From positions 16,488 to 80,487 of the forward strand of contig JAEZDN010000022.1 of NCBI GenBank assembly GCA_023433275.1: a stretch of 64,000 bases of DNA. The letters run 5' to 3'. Positions 9,126 through 17,252 of this stretch are shown one piece after another; the first letter of the stretch is position 1, and every line of letters begins with the position of its first letter. Source of the DNA: Verrucomicrobiota bacterium. Lineage in GTDB: Bacteria > Verrucomicrobiota > Verrucomicrobiia > Opitutales > Opitutaceae. Position numbers and translations under genes: made by a program. The notes under the pieces are model-generated. The model did not search any database and was not told the origin of the DNA. It was given only the letters and a program-made list of their open reading frames with translations.

Positions 9126-9891
9126 AATCGCCTTCCTGCTCCTGCTCGCGCTCTCGGTCCGCCTCGCCGCCGCCGACCTGCTCCCGGCCGACGCCGCCGT
9201 CTTTCTCCAGCCGGATCCGAAATCCCATGTCCTCGTCCGCCTGAAGGCGGGCAACACCGTGATCTACACCGGCGACGCGCCCGCCGGATGGCGCCGGGTC
9301 GAGCTCAGCGGCACCTTTGAGGGCTACGCCCACAACCGCGACATCACCAAGGACCTCAACGTCCGCGAGGGCGGCAACATCCTGACCGCGCCCAAGAAGG
9401 ACGCGCCCGCGTTGACCGTCGCCCAGGAAGGCGACAAGGCCGAGGTCGTCGGCCTCGCCGGCGGCGACTATGTCCAGGTGAAGTTCGCGAAGAAACTGCA
9501 GGGCTTTGTCGCGACCGGCGCCGCCAACGTCGCCCCCGAACCGCGCCCCGCCGCCTCCGTCGCCTCCGTCGCCGCCCCGGTCACTCCCACCAACGCTCCC
9601 GGCCGCCCCGTCCCGATGGCCGCCAACAGCGCCGACCTGCCGCGCCTCTTCGCCGGTCGCCTCGTGCTCGCCAAACGCCCGATCCTCAATCCGAACCCGC
9701 CGTACGACTACCAGCTCACCGACAGCACCGGCCGCCGCTTCGCCTACGTCGATACCAAGCGCCTGCTCCTGACCGACAAGATCGAGGCCTATCTCGACCG
9801 CGCCGTCTCCGTTTCGGGCACCGTCCGCAACACCGTCGACGGCAAGGATCTCGTGATCGCCGCGGAGTCCCTGTCCCTCACCCGGCACTGA
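9115..9891 (+). CDS. Exported protein with SH3-like repeats
   Basis: A 258-residue protein with a signal peptide (MKTKIAFLLLLALSVRLAAA). Residues 20-90 and 95-145 look like two bacterial SH3-type modules (for example VFLQPDPKSHVLVRLKAGNT), followed by an Ala/Pro-rich linker (150-175) and a C-terminal beta-rich part ending in LSLTRH. SH3b domains usually bind cell-wall or protein ligands. The start overlaps the end of rluB by 11 bp. The exact role is unknown. Confidence 0.65.
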   Translation: MKTKIAFLLLLALSVRLAAADLLPADAAVFLQPDPKSHVLVRLKAGNTVIYTGDAPAGWRRVELSGTFEGYAHNRDITKDLNVREGGNILTAPKKDAPALTVAQEGDKAEVVGLAGGDYVQVKFAKKLQGFVATGAANVAPEPRPAASVASVAAPVTPTNAPGRPVPMAANSADLPRLFAGRLVLAKRPILNPNPPYDYQLTDSTGRRFAYVDTKRLLLTDKIEAYLDRAVSVSGTVRNTVDGKDLVIAAESLSLTRH

Positions 9892-10020
9892 GTCCTTCCG
9901 CCGCCCGCCGCGGGCCGACACCGCCCGCCCGCGCCCGCCGCCCGCCCCGGGGCTGCGACTCTCCGCCGCCTTTTCCTCTTCACCGCGCGGCCCGCTTCAC
10001 CCTCCACCTCCTCCCTCACC

Positions 10021-10896
10021 ATGGAACTTATCGACGGCAACAAGATCGCCGCTGACATCGTCGCCGAACTCAAGACCCGCGTCGCCGCCCTTCCCGGCCG
10101 CAAGCCCTGCATCGCCCTCGTGCGGGTGGGCGATGACCCCGCATCGGTCTCCTACGTGAAGAAGAAGGAGAAGACCTCGGCCGACATCGGGATCGAGAGC
10201 CGCCTGATTTTCCCGCCGGTCACCACCACCCAGGATGAGCTCTTCGCCCTCATCGACCAGTTGAACAACGACCCGACCGTCGACGGCATCCTCGTTCAAT
10301 CACCGCTCCCGAAAGGCATCAACGAGGTCGCCGTGTTCCGTCGCATCGCCGCGCACAAGGACGTCGACGGCTTCCACACGATGAACCTCGGCAAGCTCGC
10401 GCAGGAGGACGAAACCGGTTTTGTCGCGTGCACCCCCGCCGGGATCATGGAATTGCTCCAGCGGTCCGGCGTTTCCCTTTCCGGCAAACACGTCGTCGTG
10501 CTCGGTCGCAGCCTCATCGTGGGCAAACCCGCCGCGCTCCTCGCCATGCAGCGCAAGAGCTGGGCCAATGCCACCGTCACCGTCTGTCACTCGCAAACCG
10601 CCAACCTCGCCGCGCTCACCCGCCAGGCGGACGTCCTCATCGCCGCGATCGGGAAGGCCGAATTCGTCACCGCCAACATGGTGAAGCCCGGCGCCGTCGT
10701 CATCGACGTCGGCGTAAACCGCGTGCCCGACGCCACCAGGAAAACGGGTTACCGTCTCACCGGCGACGTCCACTTCCCGACCGTCGCCCCGCTCTGTTCG
10801 AAGATCACGCCCGTTCCCGGCGGCGTGGGGCCGATGACCGTCGCCATGCTCATGGCCAACACGGTCAAGGCCCACGCGCAGAACAGCGCCCGCTGA
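10021..10896 (+). CDS. folD: Methylenetetrahydrofolate dehydrogenase/cyclohydrolase
   Basis: A 291-residue bifunctional enzyme that interconverts 5,10-methylene- and 10-formyl-tetrahydrofolate in the cytoplasm. Family motifs are present: [15 protein letters not shown] (catalytic Tyr and Lys), [25 protein letters not shown] and [13 protein letters not shown]. The length is normal. It stands alone between an SH3-like gene and the phosphofructokinase, both on the same strand with gaps over 120 bp. Confidence 0.96.
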   Translation: MELIDGNKIAADIVAELKTRVAALPGRKPCIALVRVGDDPASVSYVKKKEKTSADIGIESRLIFPPVTTTQDELFALIDQLNNDPTVDGILVQSPLPKGINEVAVFRRIAAHKDVDGFHTMNLGKLAQEDETGFVACTPAGIMELLQRSGVSLSGKHVVVLGRSLIVGKPAALLAMQRKSWANATVTVCHSQTANLAALTRQADVLIAAIGKAEFVTANMVKPGAVVIDVGVNRVPDATRKTGYRLTGDVHFPTVAPLCSKITPVPGGVGPMTVAMLMANTVKAHAQNSAR

Positions 10897-10923
10897 CCCA
10901 CCGCTCGCCGCGGCCTTGTTTGA

Positions 10924-10950
10924 TGGAGCCGGCGCGCCCCCGCCCCGGTC
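10924..10950 (+). repeat. Family D-like hairpin repeat
   Basis: TGGAGCCGGCGCGCCCCCGC followed by CCCGG resembles the family D hairpins that lie inside uvrA at 26520 and 29283 (TGGAGCC start, GC-rich short stem). Here it is intergenic, 27 bp after folD. The similarity is partial. Confidence 0.4.
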
Positions 10951-11063
10951 GGCGTGGACGCACCCGCCCCACCTCGCCGTATCTTGCCAAGTCCGTGCCA
11001 TATCAAGATTCCCGGTTGCCTCCGCGCGCCCGGCCGTGAGACGTTCCCCGTCCCATTCCCCCC

Positions 11064-12293
11064 ATGAGCACCAAGAAGAAAGTCGCCATCCTCACCGCCG
11101 GCGGTCACGCCCCCTGCCTCAGCGCCGCCGTCGGCCAACTCATCCTGCACTACACGCAGCAGTGCCCCGACTGGGATATCATTTGCTACCGCTCCGGCTA
11201 CAAGGGCCTCCTCCTCGGCCAGAGCTACACCGTCACGCCCGAGATCCGCGCCCAAGCCGCCGTCCTCCGCAACTACGGCGGCAGCGTCATCGGCAACAGC
11301 CGCGTCAAGCTCACCAACGTCAAGGATGCCGTGAAGCGCGGCCTGGTGAAGGAAGGCCAGCTGCCCCTCGAGGTCGCGGCCGCCCAGCTCACCAAGGACG
11401 GCGTGGACATTCTCCATACCGTCGGCGGCGATGACACCAACACCACGGCCGCCGACCTTGCCGCCCACCTCGAGAAGAACAATTACAGCCTGAAGGTCAT
11501 CGGCCTGCCCAAGACGATCGACAACGACATCATCCCGATCCGCCAGAGCCTCGGCGCCGTCACCGCGGCCGAGCAGGGCGCGAGGTTTTTCTCCAACGTC
11601 GTCACCGAACTCGGCGCATCGGGCCGCATGCTGATCGTTCACGAGGTCATGGGGCGCAACTGCGGCTGGCTTACCGCCGCCACCGCCCGCGAATACCAGA
11701 AGAGCCTGGCGCAACAGGCCTGGGTCCCGGGCCTGGGCGTCACCCGCGAGCGCTATTCCATTCACGCCATCTATCTCCCCGAGATGGCCCTCGACATCGA
11801 GGCCGAAGCCAAGCGCCTCAAGTCCCTCATGGATACCCGGGGCAACGTGAACCTCTTCATCAGCGAGGGCGCGGGACTCGAGGAAATCATCGCCCAGCTG
11901 ACCGCCAGCGGCCAGGAAGTCGCCCGCGACGCCTTCGGCCATGTCCGTCTCGACACCATCAACCCGGGCAAATGGTTCGCCGAGCAGTTCGCCAAGAAAC
12001 TCGGCGCCGAGAAGGTGCTCGTCCAGAAAAGCGGCTATTTCTCCCGCTCCGCGCCCGCCAACGACGAGGATTTCAAGCTCATCGACACCTGCGTGCTCAA
12101 GGCGATCGAATGTGCCCGCGCCGGGATCTCCGGCCTCATCGGCCACGACGAGGAACGCGGCAACGAGCTCCGCGCGATCGAATTCCCCCGCATCAAGGGC
12201 GGCAAGGCGTTCGACGTCACCCAGCCCTGGTTCCAGGACCTCCTCAGGGAAATCGGCCAGCCGATGACCAAGGTCGTCCAGGTCGCGCACTGA
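11064..12293 (+). CDS. pfp: PPi-dependent 6-phosphofructokinase
   Basis: A 409-residue phosphofructokinase interconverting fructose 6-phosphate and fructose 1,6-bisphosphate. Two signatures separate it from ATP-dependent PfkA: GGDDTNTTA at 121-129 (ATP enzymes have GGDGS) and PKTIDND at 149-155 (Lys instead of Gly). MGRNCGWLTA at 196-205 matches the substrate region. Using pyrophosphate makes the step reversible and saves ATP. Length matches the about 400-residue PPi-PFK subgroup. A terminator follows directly at 12337. Confidence 0.93.
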   Translation: MSTKKKVAILTAGGHAPCLSAAVGQLILHYTQQCPDWDIICYRSGYKGLLLGQSYTVTPEIRAQAAVLRNYGGSVIGNSRVKLTNVKDAVKRGLVKEGQLPLEVAAAQLTKDGVDILHTVGGDDTNTTAADLAAHLEKNNYSLKVIGLPKTIDNDIIPIRQSLGAVTAAEQGARFFSNVVTELGASGRMLIVHEVMGRNCGWLTAATAREYQKSLAQQAWVPGLGVTRERYSIHAIYLPEMALDIEAEAKRLKSLMDTRGNVNLFISEGAGLEEIIAQLTASGQEVARDAFGHVRLDTINPGKWFAEQFAKKLGAEKVLVQKSGYFSRSAPANDEDFKLIDTCVLKAIECARAGISGLIGHDEERGNELRAIEFPRIKGGKAFDVTQPWFQDLLREIGQPMTKVVQVAH

Positions 12294-12310
12294 GCCGGCC
12301 TCCAGTGCAG

Positions 12311-12330
12311 GGTCGTCGCTCGCGACGACC
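12311..12330. repeat. Short perfect hairpin downstream of pfp
   Basis: GGTCGTCG and CGACGACC form a perfect 8-bp stem with a CTCG loop. It has no T run of its own and lies just before the pfp terminator; it may help 3'-end stability. Confidence 0.55.
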
Positions 12331-12336
12331 TCCGTT

Positions 12337-12363
12337 AAGGCGGGATCTCTGATCCCGCCTTTT
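12337..12363 (+). terminator. Rho-independent terminator of pfp
   Basis: AAGGCGGGATC pairs perfectly with GATCCCGCCTT around a TCT loop, followed by a T run. It is 44 bp after the pfp stop codon. Confidence 0.88.
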
Positions 12364-12842
12364 CCTTGTCCGTCGGCGGTGTCATCCGTGGATCCGCGTT
12401 CAACGGGATGAGTTTCAGCGCCGCTGGCCTGCCGGCCGGAGCCACTAACTCCATGTCAGAGATGAACACCATCCATCAGCGACACACGAACCGCGGCCTT
12501 CATCTTTCCTCAACTCGACGAAGGCTGGTGCGAGCGCCGGGAGTCGAACCCGGATCAATGGCTTCGGAGGCCACTACACTATCCATTGTGCTACGCTCGC
12601 AGGAGCAGGCCGCACAGCTTTCGCCGCCCGCCCGTAAGTTCAAGCTGGTTTTGTGAATCCCTTCCGACGCCCCGGGCCGCCGAATTCCACGAACCACCCC
12701 GAAACCCAAAATCAGCGAAATCCCCATTTCGTCCATCCAGTCTATTTCATCCATGCGCCGCCCCCGCCATGGCCATGGCGATCCCCTCGTGCAAACCCCG
12801 CGTTTGACGCTCACCCCTCAGGGACTATATCCGTCTCACCCC
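12364..12842. other. Intergenic region around tRNA-Arg
   Basis: Apart from the tRNA gene, nothing convincing is seen. Short reading frames here do not resemble proteins. Confidence 0.5.
12526..12600 (-). tRNA. tRNA-Arg (anticodon CCG)
   Basis: A 75-base cloverleaf including an encoded CCA. The acceptor arms GCGAGCG/CGCTCGC pair perfectly, the anticodon stem-loop TGGCCTCCGAAGCCA carries CCG (reads CGG), and the T-arm is CCGGGTTCGACTCCCGG. It stands alone. Confidence 0.96.
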
Positions 12843-13229
12843 ATGGCTCCCCCCCAAGCCCGCGCCAAGCCCAAGACCGTGCCCGAATACATCGCGTCCG
12901 CCCCCAAGGAGGCCCGCACGCGGCTGAAGCAGATGCGTCAGATCATCCGCGCCGCCGCCCCCGGCGCCGTGGAGAACCTCAAATGGAGTTCCCCCGCCTA
13001 CTCCTACCAGCGCATCCTCGTCATGTTCGCGGCGTTCAAGCACCACATCGGCTTCTTCCCCACGCCACCCGCCATCCGCGCTTTCAAGAAGGAGCTGACC
13101 AAATACAAGACCTCCAGTGCGACGATCCAGTTTCCTTACGACCAGCCGCTCCCGCTTCCTCTGATCCGCAAAATCACCGCCTTCCGCGTCAAGGACAGCC
13201 TCGAAAAAGACGGCAAATGGAAAACCTGA
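12843..13229 (+). CDS. DUF1801 family protein
   Basis: A 128-residue protein that matches the DUF1801/YdhG pattern: an N-terminal helix with TVPEYIASAPKEA, then the conserved WSSPAYSY and HHIGFFPTP, and a C-terminal lysine-rich helix. The family is small, cytoplasmic and poorly characterised (sometimes called iron-chaperone-like after frataxin fold similarity). The ATG at 12843 is chosen over 12753 because it precedes the conserved part directly. Confidence 0.8.
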   Translation: MAPPQARAKPKTVPEYIASAPKEARTRLKQMRQIIRAAAPGAVENLKWSSPAYSYQRILVMFAAFKHHIGFFPTPPAIRAFKKELTKYKTSSATIQFPYDQPLPLPLIRKITAFRVKDSLEKDGKWKT

Positions 13230-13237
13230 CGGATGCG

Positions 13238-13342
13238 CCACGGATCACGCGGATGGATCCGGATGCAACAGGATGAACTTCCCAGATTCCACCACACCCA
13301 TTTCTCCCGCCTTCCATCCGCGTCCCTCCGCGTGATCCGCGG
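13238..13342. repeat. Inverted repeat between DUF1801 and Gfo/Idh genes
   Basis: The arms CCACGGATCACGCGGA (13238-13253) and TCCGCGTGATCCGCGG (13327-13342) are reverse complements with one mismatch, separated by 73 bp. This is another of the short palindromic repeats spread through the intergenic regions. Confidence 0.65.
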
Positions 13343-13366
13343 AGATTTCCTCTGCCCTTCTCAATA

Positions 13367-14413
13367 ATGTCCCCTGCTCCCCTCGGTTTCGCTGTCATCG
13401 GCACCGGCATGATCGCCGGCTACCACGCCCAAGCCATTGCCCAAACCCCGGGCGCACGCCTCGTCGGGGTCGTCAGCCGCTCCCCGGAAAAAGGCGCCGC
13501 CTTCGCCGCCAAACACGCCATCCCGGTCATCACTTCCACCATCGAGGAAATGGTCGCGCGCTCCGACGTCCACGTCGTCAATGTCACCACGCCGAGCGGC
13601 GCCCACCTCGACCCCGCCCTTGCCGCCATCCGCGCCGGCAAACATGTCGTCGTGGAAAAACCCCTCGAGATCACGCCCGCCCGCTGCGACCAGATCATCG
13701 CCGAATCCGAAAAACACGGCGTGAAGGTCGCCGCCATCTTCCAGGGTCGCTTCGGCGCCGGCGCGCAGAAGGTGAAGGCCGCCCTCGACGCCGGACGCCT
13801 CGGCCGGCTGGTCCTCGCCAGCGCCTACGTGAAGTGGCACCGCACGACCGATTACTACCAGACCGCCTGGAAAGGCACCTGGGAACTCGACGGCGGCGGC
13901 GCGCTCATGAACCAGGCCATCCACGGCGTGGACCTGCTCCAGTGGTTCGCCGGCCTGCCCACGGAGGTTTCAGGACGGTTCACCCGCCGCGTGCACACCG
14001 CCATCCAGGCCGACGACACGACCGTCGCCACGCTCCAATTTCCCGACGGAGCCCTTGGCACCATCGAGGCGAGCACCGCGCTCTGGCCCGGCTGGTCGCG
14101 CCGCATCGAACTCTGTGGCGAACACGGCTCCATCGCGCTCGAGGACGACACCATCATGAAATGGGATTTCGCCAAACCCGAGCCGGCCGACGAAGTCATC
14201 CGCGCCACCAATCGCGACGACGCCCTCGGCTCCGGCGCCGGCAATCCCGCCGGCATCTCCATCGCCGGCCACCTGCGCCAGATCACCGACTTGGTCGAGG
14301 CGATCCGCGACCACCGCGCCCCCGCCATCGGCGCCGCCGAAGGCCGCAAGGCCGTCGCCCTCATCCACGCCATCTACGAATCCGCCAAGACGAATCAGCC
14401 CGTGCCCGTATGA
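13367..14413 (+). CDS. Gfo/Idh/MocA family NAD(P)-dependent oxidoreductase
   Basis: A 348-residue dehydrogenase-like protein. The N-terminal Rossmann fold has GTGMIAGYHAQ, the second motif is EKPLEITPARCD with the conserved EKP lysine, and the C-terminal alpha/beta part binds sugar or inositol-type substrates. The family oxidises or epimerises sugars and sugar acids in the cytoplasm. It opens a same-strand group with an MFS transporter, a DUF6807 protein, an Nramp-like permease and a second Gfo/Idh protein, which suggests carbohydrate catabolism. Its substrate cannot be told. Confidence 0.88.
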   Translation: MSPAPLGFAVIGTGMIAGYHAQAIAQTPGARLVGVVSRSPEKGAAFAAKHAIPVITSTIEEMVARSDVHVVNVTTPSGAHLDPALAAIRAGKHVVVEKPLEITPARCDQIIAESEKHGVKVAAIFQGRFGAGAQKVKAALDAGRLGRLVLASAYVKWHRTTDYYQTAWKGTWELDGGGALMNQAIHGVDLLQWFAGLPTEVSGRFTRRVHTAIQADDTTVATLQFPDGALGTIEASTALWPGWSRRIELCGEHGSIALEDDTIMKWDFAKPEPADEVIRATNRDDALGSGAGNPAGISIAGHLRQITDLVEAIRDHRAPAIGAAEGRKAVALIHAIYESAKTNQPVPV

Positions 14414-14628
14414 GCAAATCCTCGACATCCGCTCCTTTGCGGGGACACCTCATCGTCCTGCTCCACACCGCCTCTCCGACGGGTTCGCACTCCCCGCAAC
14501 CGTAGCCCATCCATGAGGAGGGAGTTCCCGGCAGGGCGAGACATAGGGCTCGTCGCTACCCAATCCGAATCCACGACCACCGCCCTGCCCCACACCGCTT
14601 ACCGCCGCCCCCCTCCCCATCACCTTTC

Positions 14629-15897
14629 ATGACGTCATCCCAAATCAAAACCCCTACCCCCATCACGGCCAAGGGCCGCAATATGGTTCTCCTCGCCGCG
14701 TTCCTCGGCTGGATGTTCGACGGCCTCGAGATGGGCATCTTTCCGCTCGTGGCCCGGCCCGCGCTGCAGCAAATGCAGGCGGCATCCGGCATCGTCGATG
14801 ACAAGTTCGTCGGCTTCTGGATGGGATGGGTGACCGCCACCTTCCTCCTCGGCGCCGCCGGCGGCGGGCTGCTCTTCGGCTGGCTCGGCGACAAGGTCGG
14901 GCGCGTCCGCGCCATGAGCATGGCGATCCTGTGCTACTCGGTGTTCACCGCGCTCGTCTATTTCGCCGCCGAGCCCTGGCACCTGGCAGCGCTGCGCTTC
15001 GTGGCCGCACTCGGCATGGGCGGAGAATGGGCTCTGGGCGTCGCGCTCGTGATGGAAGTCTGGCCGGAGAAGAACCGCCCGATGCTCGCCGGCGTGATCG
15101 GCGCGGCGGCCAACATCGGCTTCGCCCTCATCGCCACCGTCGGCATGTTCTACGCGGTGACCCAGGACACCTGGCGATATGTCGTCGTCATCGGCGCGCT
15201 GCCGGCTGCCCTCACGTTCTTCGTGCGACTCTTCGTGCCCGAGTCCGAAAAGTGGCAGCACGCCGCCGCGGCCAAACCCACGCAGCCAATGAAGGAAATC
15301 TTCTCCTCCCCCACCCTCATCCGGCCGCTTCTCATCGCCACGTTGCTCGCCTCGGTCGCCCTCATCGGCACCTGGGGCTCCGTGCAATGGCTGCCGCTCT
15401 GGGCCGACAAGATGGCTGGCCCGCTTCTGCCCAAGGCCAAGGCCTACACGCAATTTCTCTCGGCGCTCGGCTCGGTGTTCGGCTGCCTCCTCGGCGCCTG
15501 GATGGGCGGAATGTTCGGACGTCGTCCGGCCTACTTCATCCTGTGCCTGACCTCGTTGCTCTCGTGCGCGTGGCTGTTCCGCGGAATCGACAGCTACGGC
15601 GCGTCCTTCCTCACCCTGACCTTCGTCGTGGGCGCCGTCACCGCCGCGTTCTACGGCTGGATGCCGCTCTACCTCCCCGAAATCTTCCCCACCCGCGTCC
15701 GCGCCACCGCGCAGGGCCTCTCTTTCAATGCAGGCCGCCTCCTCGCCGCCGTGGGCGCCCTGCAGATGGGTTCGCTCATGCAAACCTTCAACGGCAGCTA
15801 CGCCAAGGCCGGCGCTGTCATCTCGCTCGTCTATGTTTTCGGCCTGGTGATCATCTGGTTCGCGCCGGAAACGCGCGGCAAACCATTGCCGGAATAA
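14629..15897 (+). CDS. MFS transporter
   Basis: A 422-residue permease with about 12 hydrophobic segments. MFS signatures are visible: FDGLEMGIFPLVARPALQ in helix 1 and the loop 2-3 motif GWLGDKVGRVRAM, with a related loop in the second half (GGMFGRRPAY). The helix 1 aspartate pattern resembles the aromatic acid/metabolite:H+ symporter and sugar branches. It lies 215 bp after the Gfo/Idh gene and 13 bp before the DUF6807 gene, so it probably imports the substrate used by this cluster. Confidence 0.88.
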   Translation: MTSSQIKTPTPITAKGRNMVLLAAFLGWMFDGLEMGIFPLVARPALQQMQAASGIVDDKFVGFWMGWVTATFLLGAAGGGLLFGWLGDKVGRVRAMSMAILCYSVFTALVYFAAEPWHLAALRFVAALGMGGEWALGVALVMEVWPEKNRPMLAGVIGAAANIGFALIATVGMFYAVTQDTWRYVVVIGALPAALTFFVRLFVPESEKWQHAAAAKPTQPMKEIFSSPTLIRPLLIATLLASVALIGTWGSVQWLPLWADKMAGPLLPKAKAYTQFLSALGSVFGCLLGAWMGGMFGRRPAYFILCLTSLLSCAWLFRGIDSYGASFLTLTFVVGAVTAAFYGWMPLYLPEIFPTRVRATAQGLSFNAGRLLAAVGALQMGSLMQTFNGSYAKAGAVISLVYVFGLVIIWFAPETRGKPLPE

Positions 15898-15910
15898 CCC
15901 TCGTTCAATC

Positions 15911-17107
15911 ATGCATCGCCTGATTTTGCCGTTCGCCCTTGCTTCCACGCTATCGGTCCTCGCGTCCGGCGCCAGCTCCTGGCGCGTGACGGTTGCCGCC
16001 GCCGACCACGACCGCGCCGCCGTGGTCGTGTCGTTCCCGCTGCCCGCGGGCGCTCCGCTCGAGGCGGCCCTCTCCCTCGGCGACAGCCGTCTGCCCGTGC
16101 AGGTGGGCGCCGACGGCACCGCGCAATTCGTGCTCCCGCAGCTCAAGGCCGGCGAATCTCCCGTCCTCACGCTCGCCGCCGCGCCGGCCCAGCCCGCGGC
16201 GAAGGCCGAGGCGACCGCCACGCAGGTGAAACTTTCGGCCGGCGGACAGCCCGTGCTCGACTTCTGGACGGCGGAAGAACCGCTGCCCCACGACAAGGTC
16301 GACAGGAAATTCCTGCGCAGCGGTCACATCCACCCGGTGCGCTCCCCGACGGGCACCATCATCAGCGCCAGCTATCCCGCCGACCACCTGCACCACCACG
16401 GCATTTGGGCGCCATGGACCAAAACCGAGTTCCAAGGCCGCAAACCCGACTTCTGGAACATGGGGCAGCTCACCGGCACGGTAAAGTTCGACGCCCTCGA
16501 ACGCACCTGGAGCGGACCCGTTCACGCCGGTTTCGTCGCGAAACAGCGCCAGATTGATCTCTCCGCGCCATCGCCGGTCACGGCCCTCAACGAAACTTGG
16601 GAGGTCACCGTCTATGACGTGCCAGGCTCCGCGCAACCGATGCGCGTCTTCGACCTCGTCATCACCCAATCCTGCGCGACGGACGCCCCGCTCATTTTGC
16701 CCGAGTATCACTACGGCGGCCTCGGTTTCCGCGGCCACGACCAGTGGAACGGCCAGGACAATGCCTTCTTCCTCACTTCCGAGGGCGAGACCGACCGCGT
16801 GAAGGGCAACACCAGCCGCGCGCGCTGGCTGCACATCGGTGGCCGGGTGGATGGCGCGCTCGCGGGCGTCGGCATCCTCGGCCATCCGGACAACTTTCGC
16901 GCGCCCGAGCCGCTGCGCCTGCACCCCAAGGAACCCTTCGTGTGCTTCGCCCCTTCGCAGCTTGGAGAATGGCGCATCGAGCCCGGCAAACCCCACGTCA
17001 TGCGCTACCGCTTCGTCGTGACGGACGGTCCGGCCGACCGCGCCTTGCTCGAAGCCTGTTGGCAGGCTTTTGCCCAACCCGCCGTCGCCACCGTGACCGC
17101 AGGATGA
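15911..17107 (+). CDS. DUF6807 (PmoA-like) exported protein
   Basis: A 398-residue protein with a signal peptide (MHRLILPFALASTLSVLASG). The central region holds the family hallmarks SGHIHPVRSPTGTIIS, DHLHHHGIWAPW and the DFWNMGQLTG stretch. DUF6807 proteins, often annotated PmoA after a mislabelled methane oxygenase, are common in Verrucomicrobia and Planctomycetes next to Gfo/Idh sugar genes. They probably act on carbohydrates outside the cytoplasm; the reaction is not established. It follows the MFS gene by 13 bp. Confidence 0.82.
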   Translation: MHRLILPFALASTLSVLASGASSWRVTVAAADHDRAAVVVSFPLPAGAPLEAALSLGDSRLPVQVGADGTAQFVLPQLKAGESPVLTLAAAPAQPAAKAEATATQVKLSAGGQPVLDFWTAEEPLPHDKVDRKFLRSGHIHPVRSPTGTIISASYPADHLHHHGIWAPWTKTEFQGRKPDFWNMGQLTGTVKFDALERTWSGPVHAGFVAKQRQIDLSAPSPVTALNETWEVTVYDVPGSAQPMRVFDLVITQSCATDAPLILPEYHYGGLGFRGHDQWNGQDNAFFLTSEGETDRVKGNTSRARWLHIGGRVDGALAGVGILGHPDNFRAPEPLRLHPKEPFVCFAPSQLGEWRIEPGKPHVMRYRFVVTDGPADRALLEACWQAFAQPAVATVTAG

Positions 17108-17171
17108 GCCGACCACCCAAGAGTGCGCCCGCCTCCCACCCCCGTTCACTCACCCATTTATCCCGCCTCCC

Positions 17172-17201
17172 TGTAGGGGCGCGGCTCGTCCACGCCCTCG
17201 G
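17172..17201 (+). repeat. Fragment of family B/C repeat
   Basis: GTAGGGGCGCGGCTCGTCC followed by ACGCCCTCGG matches the core of the family B elements and, in its first half, the family C repeat found twice inside uvrA. Terminal inverted repeats are missing, so it is a fragment. Confidence 0.55.
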
Positions 17202-17252
17202 GCAAAATCATATCGCGATCACAAACTGACGCCACCCCTCCACGCCCCCAAT

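Noticed and set aside
12311..12330. The GGTCGTCG hairpin as a second terminator of pfp
   Set aside because: It lacks a T run; the real terminator follows at 12337.
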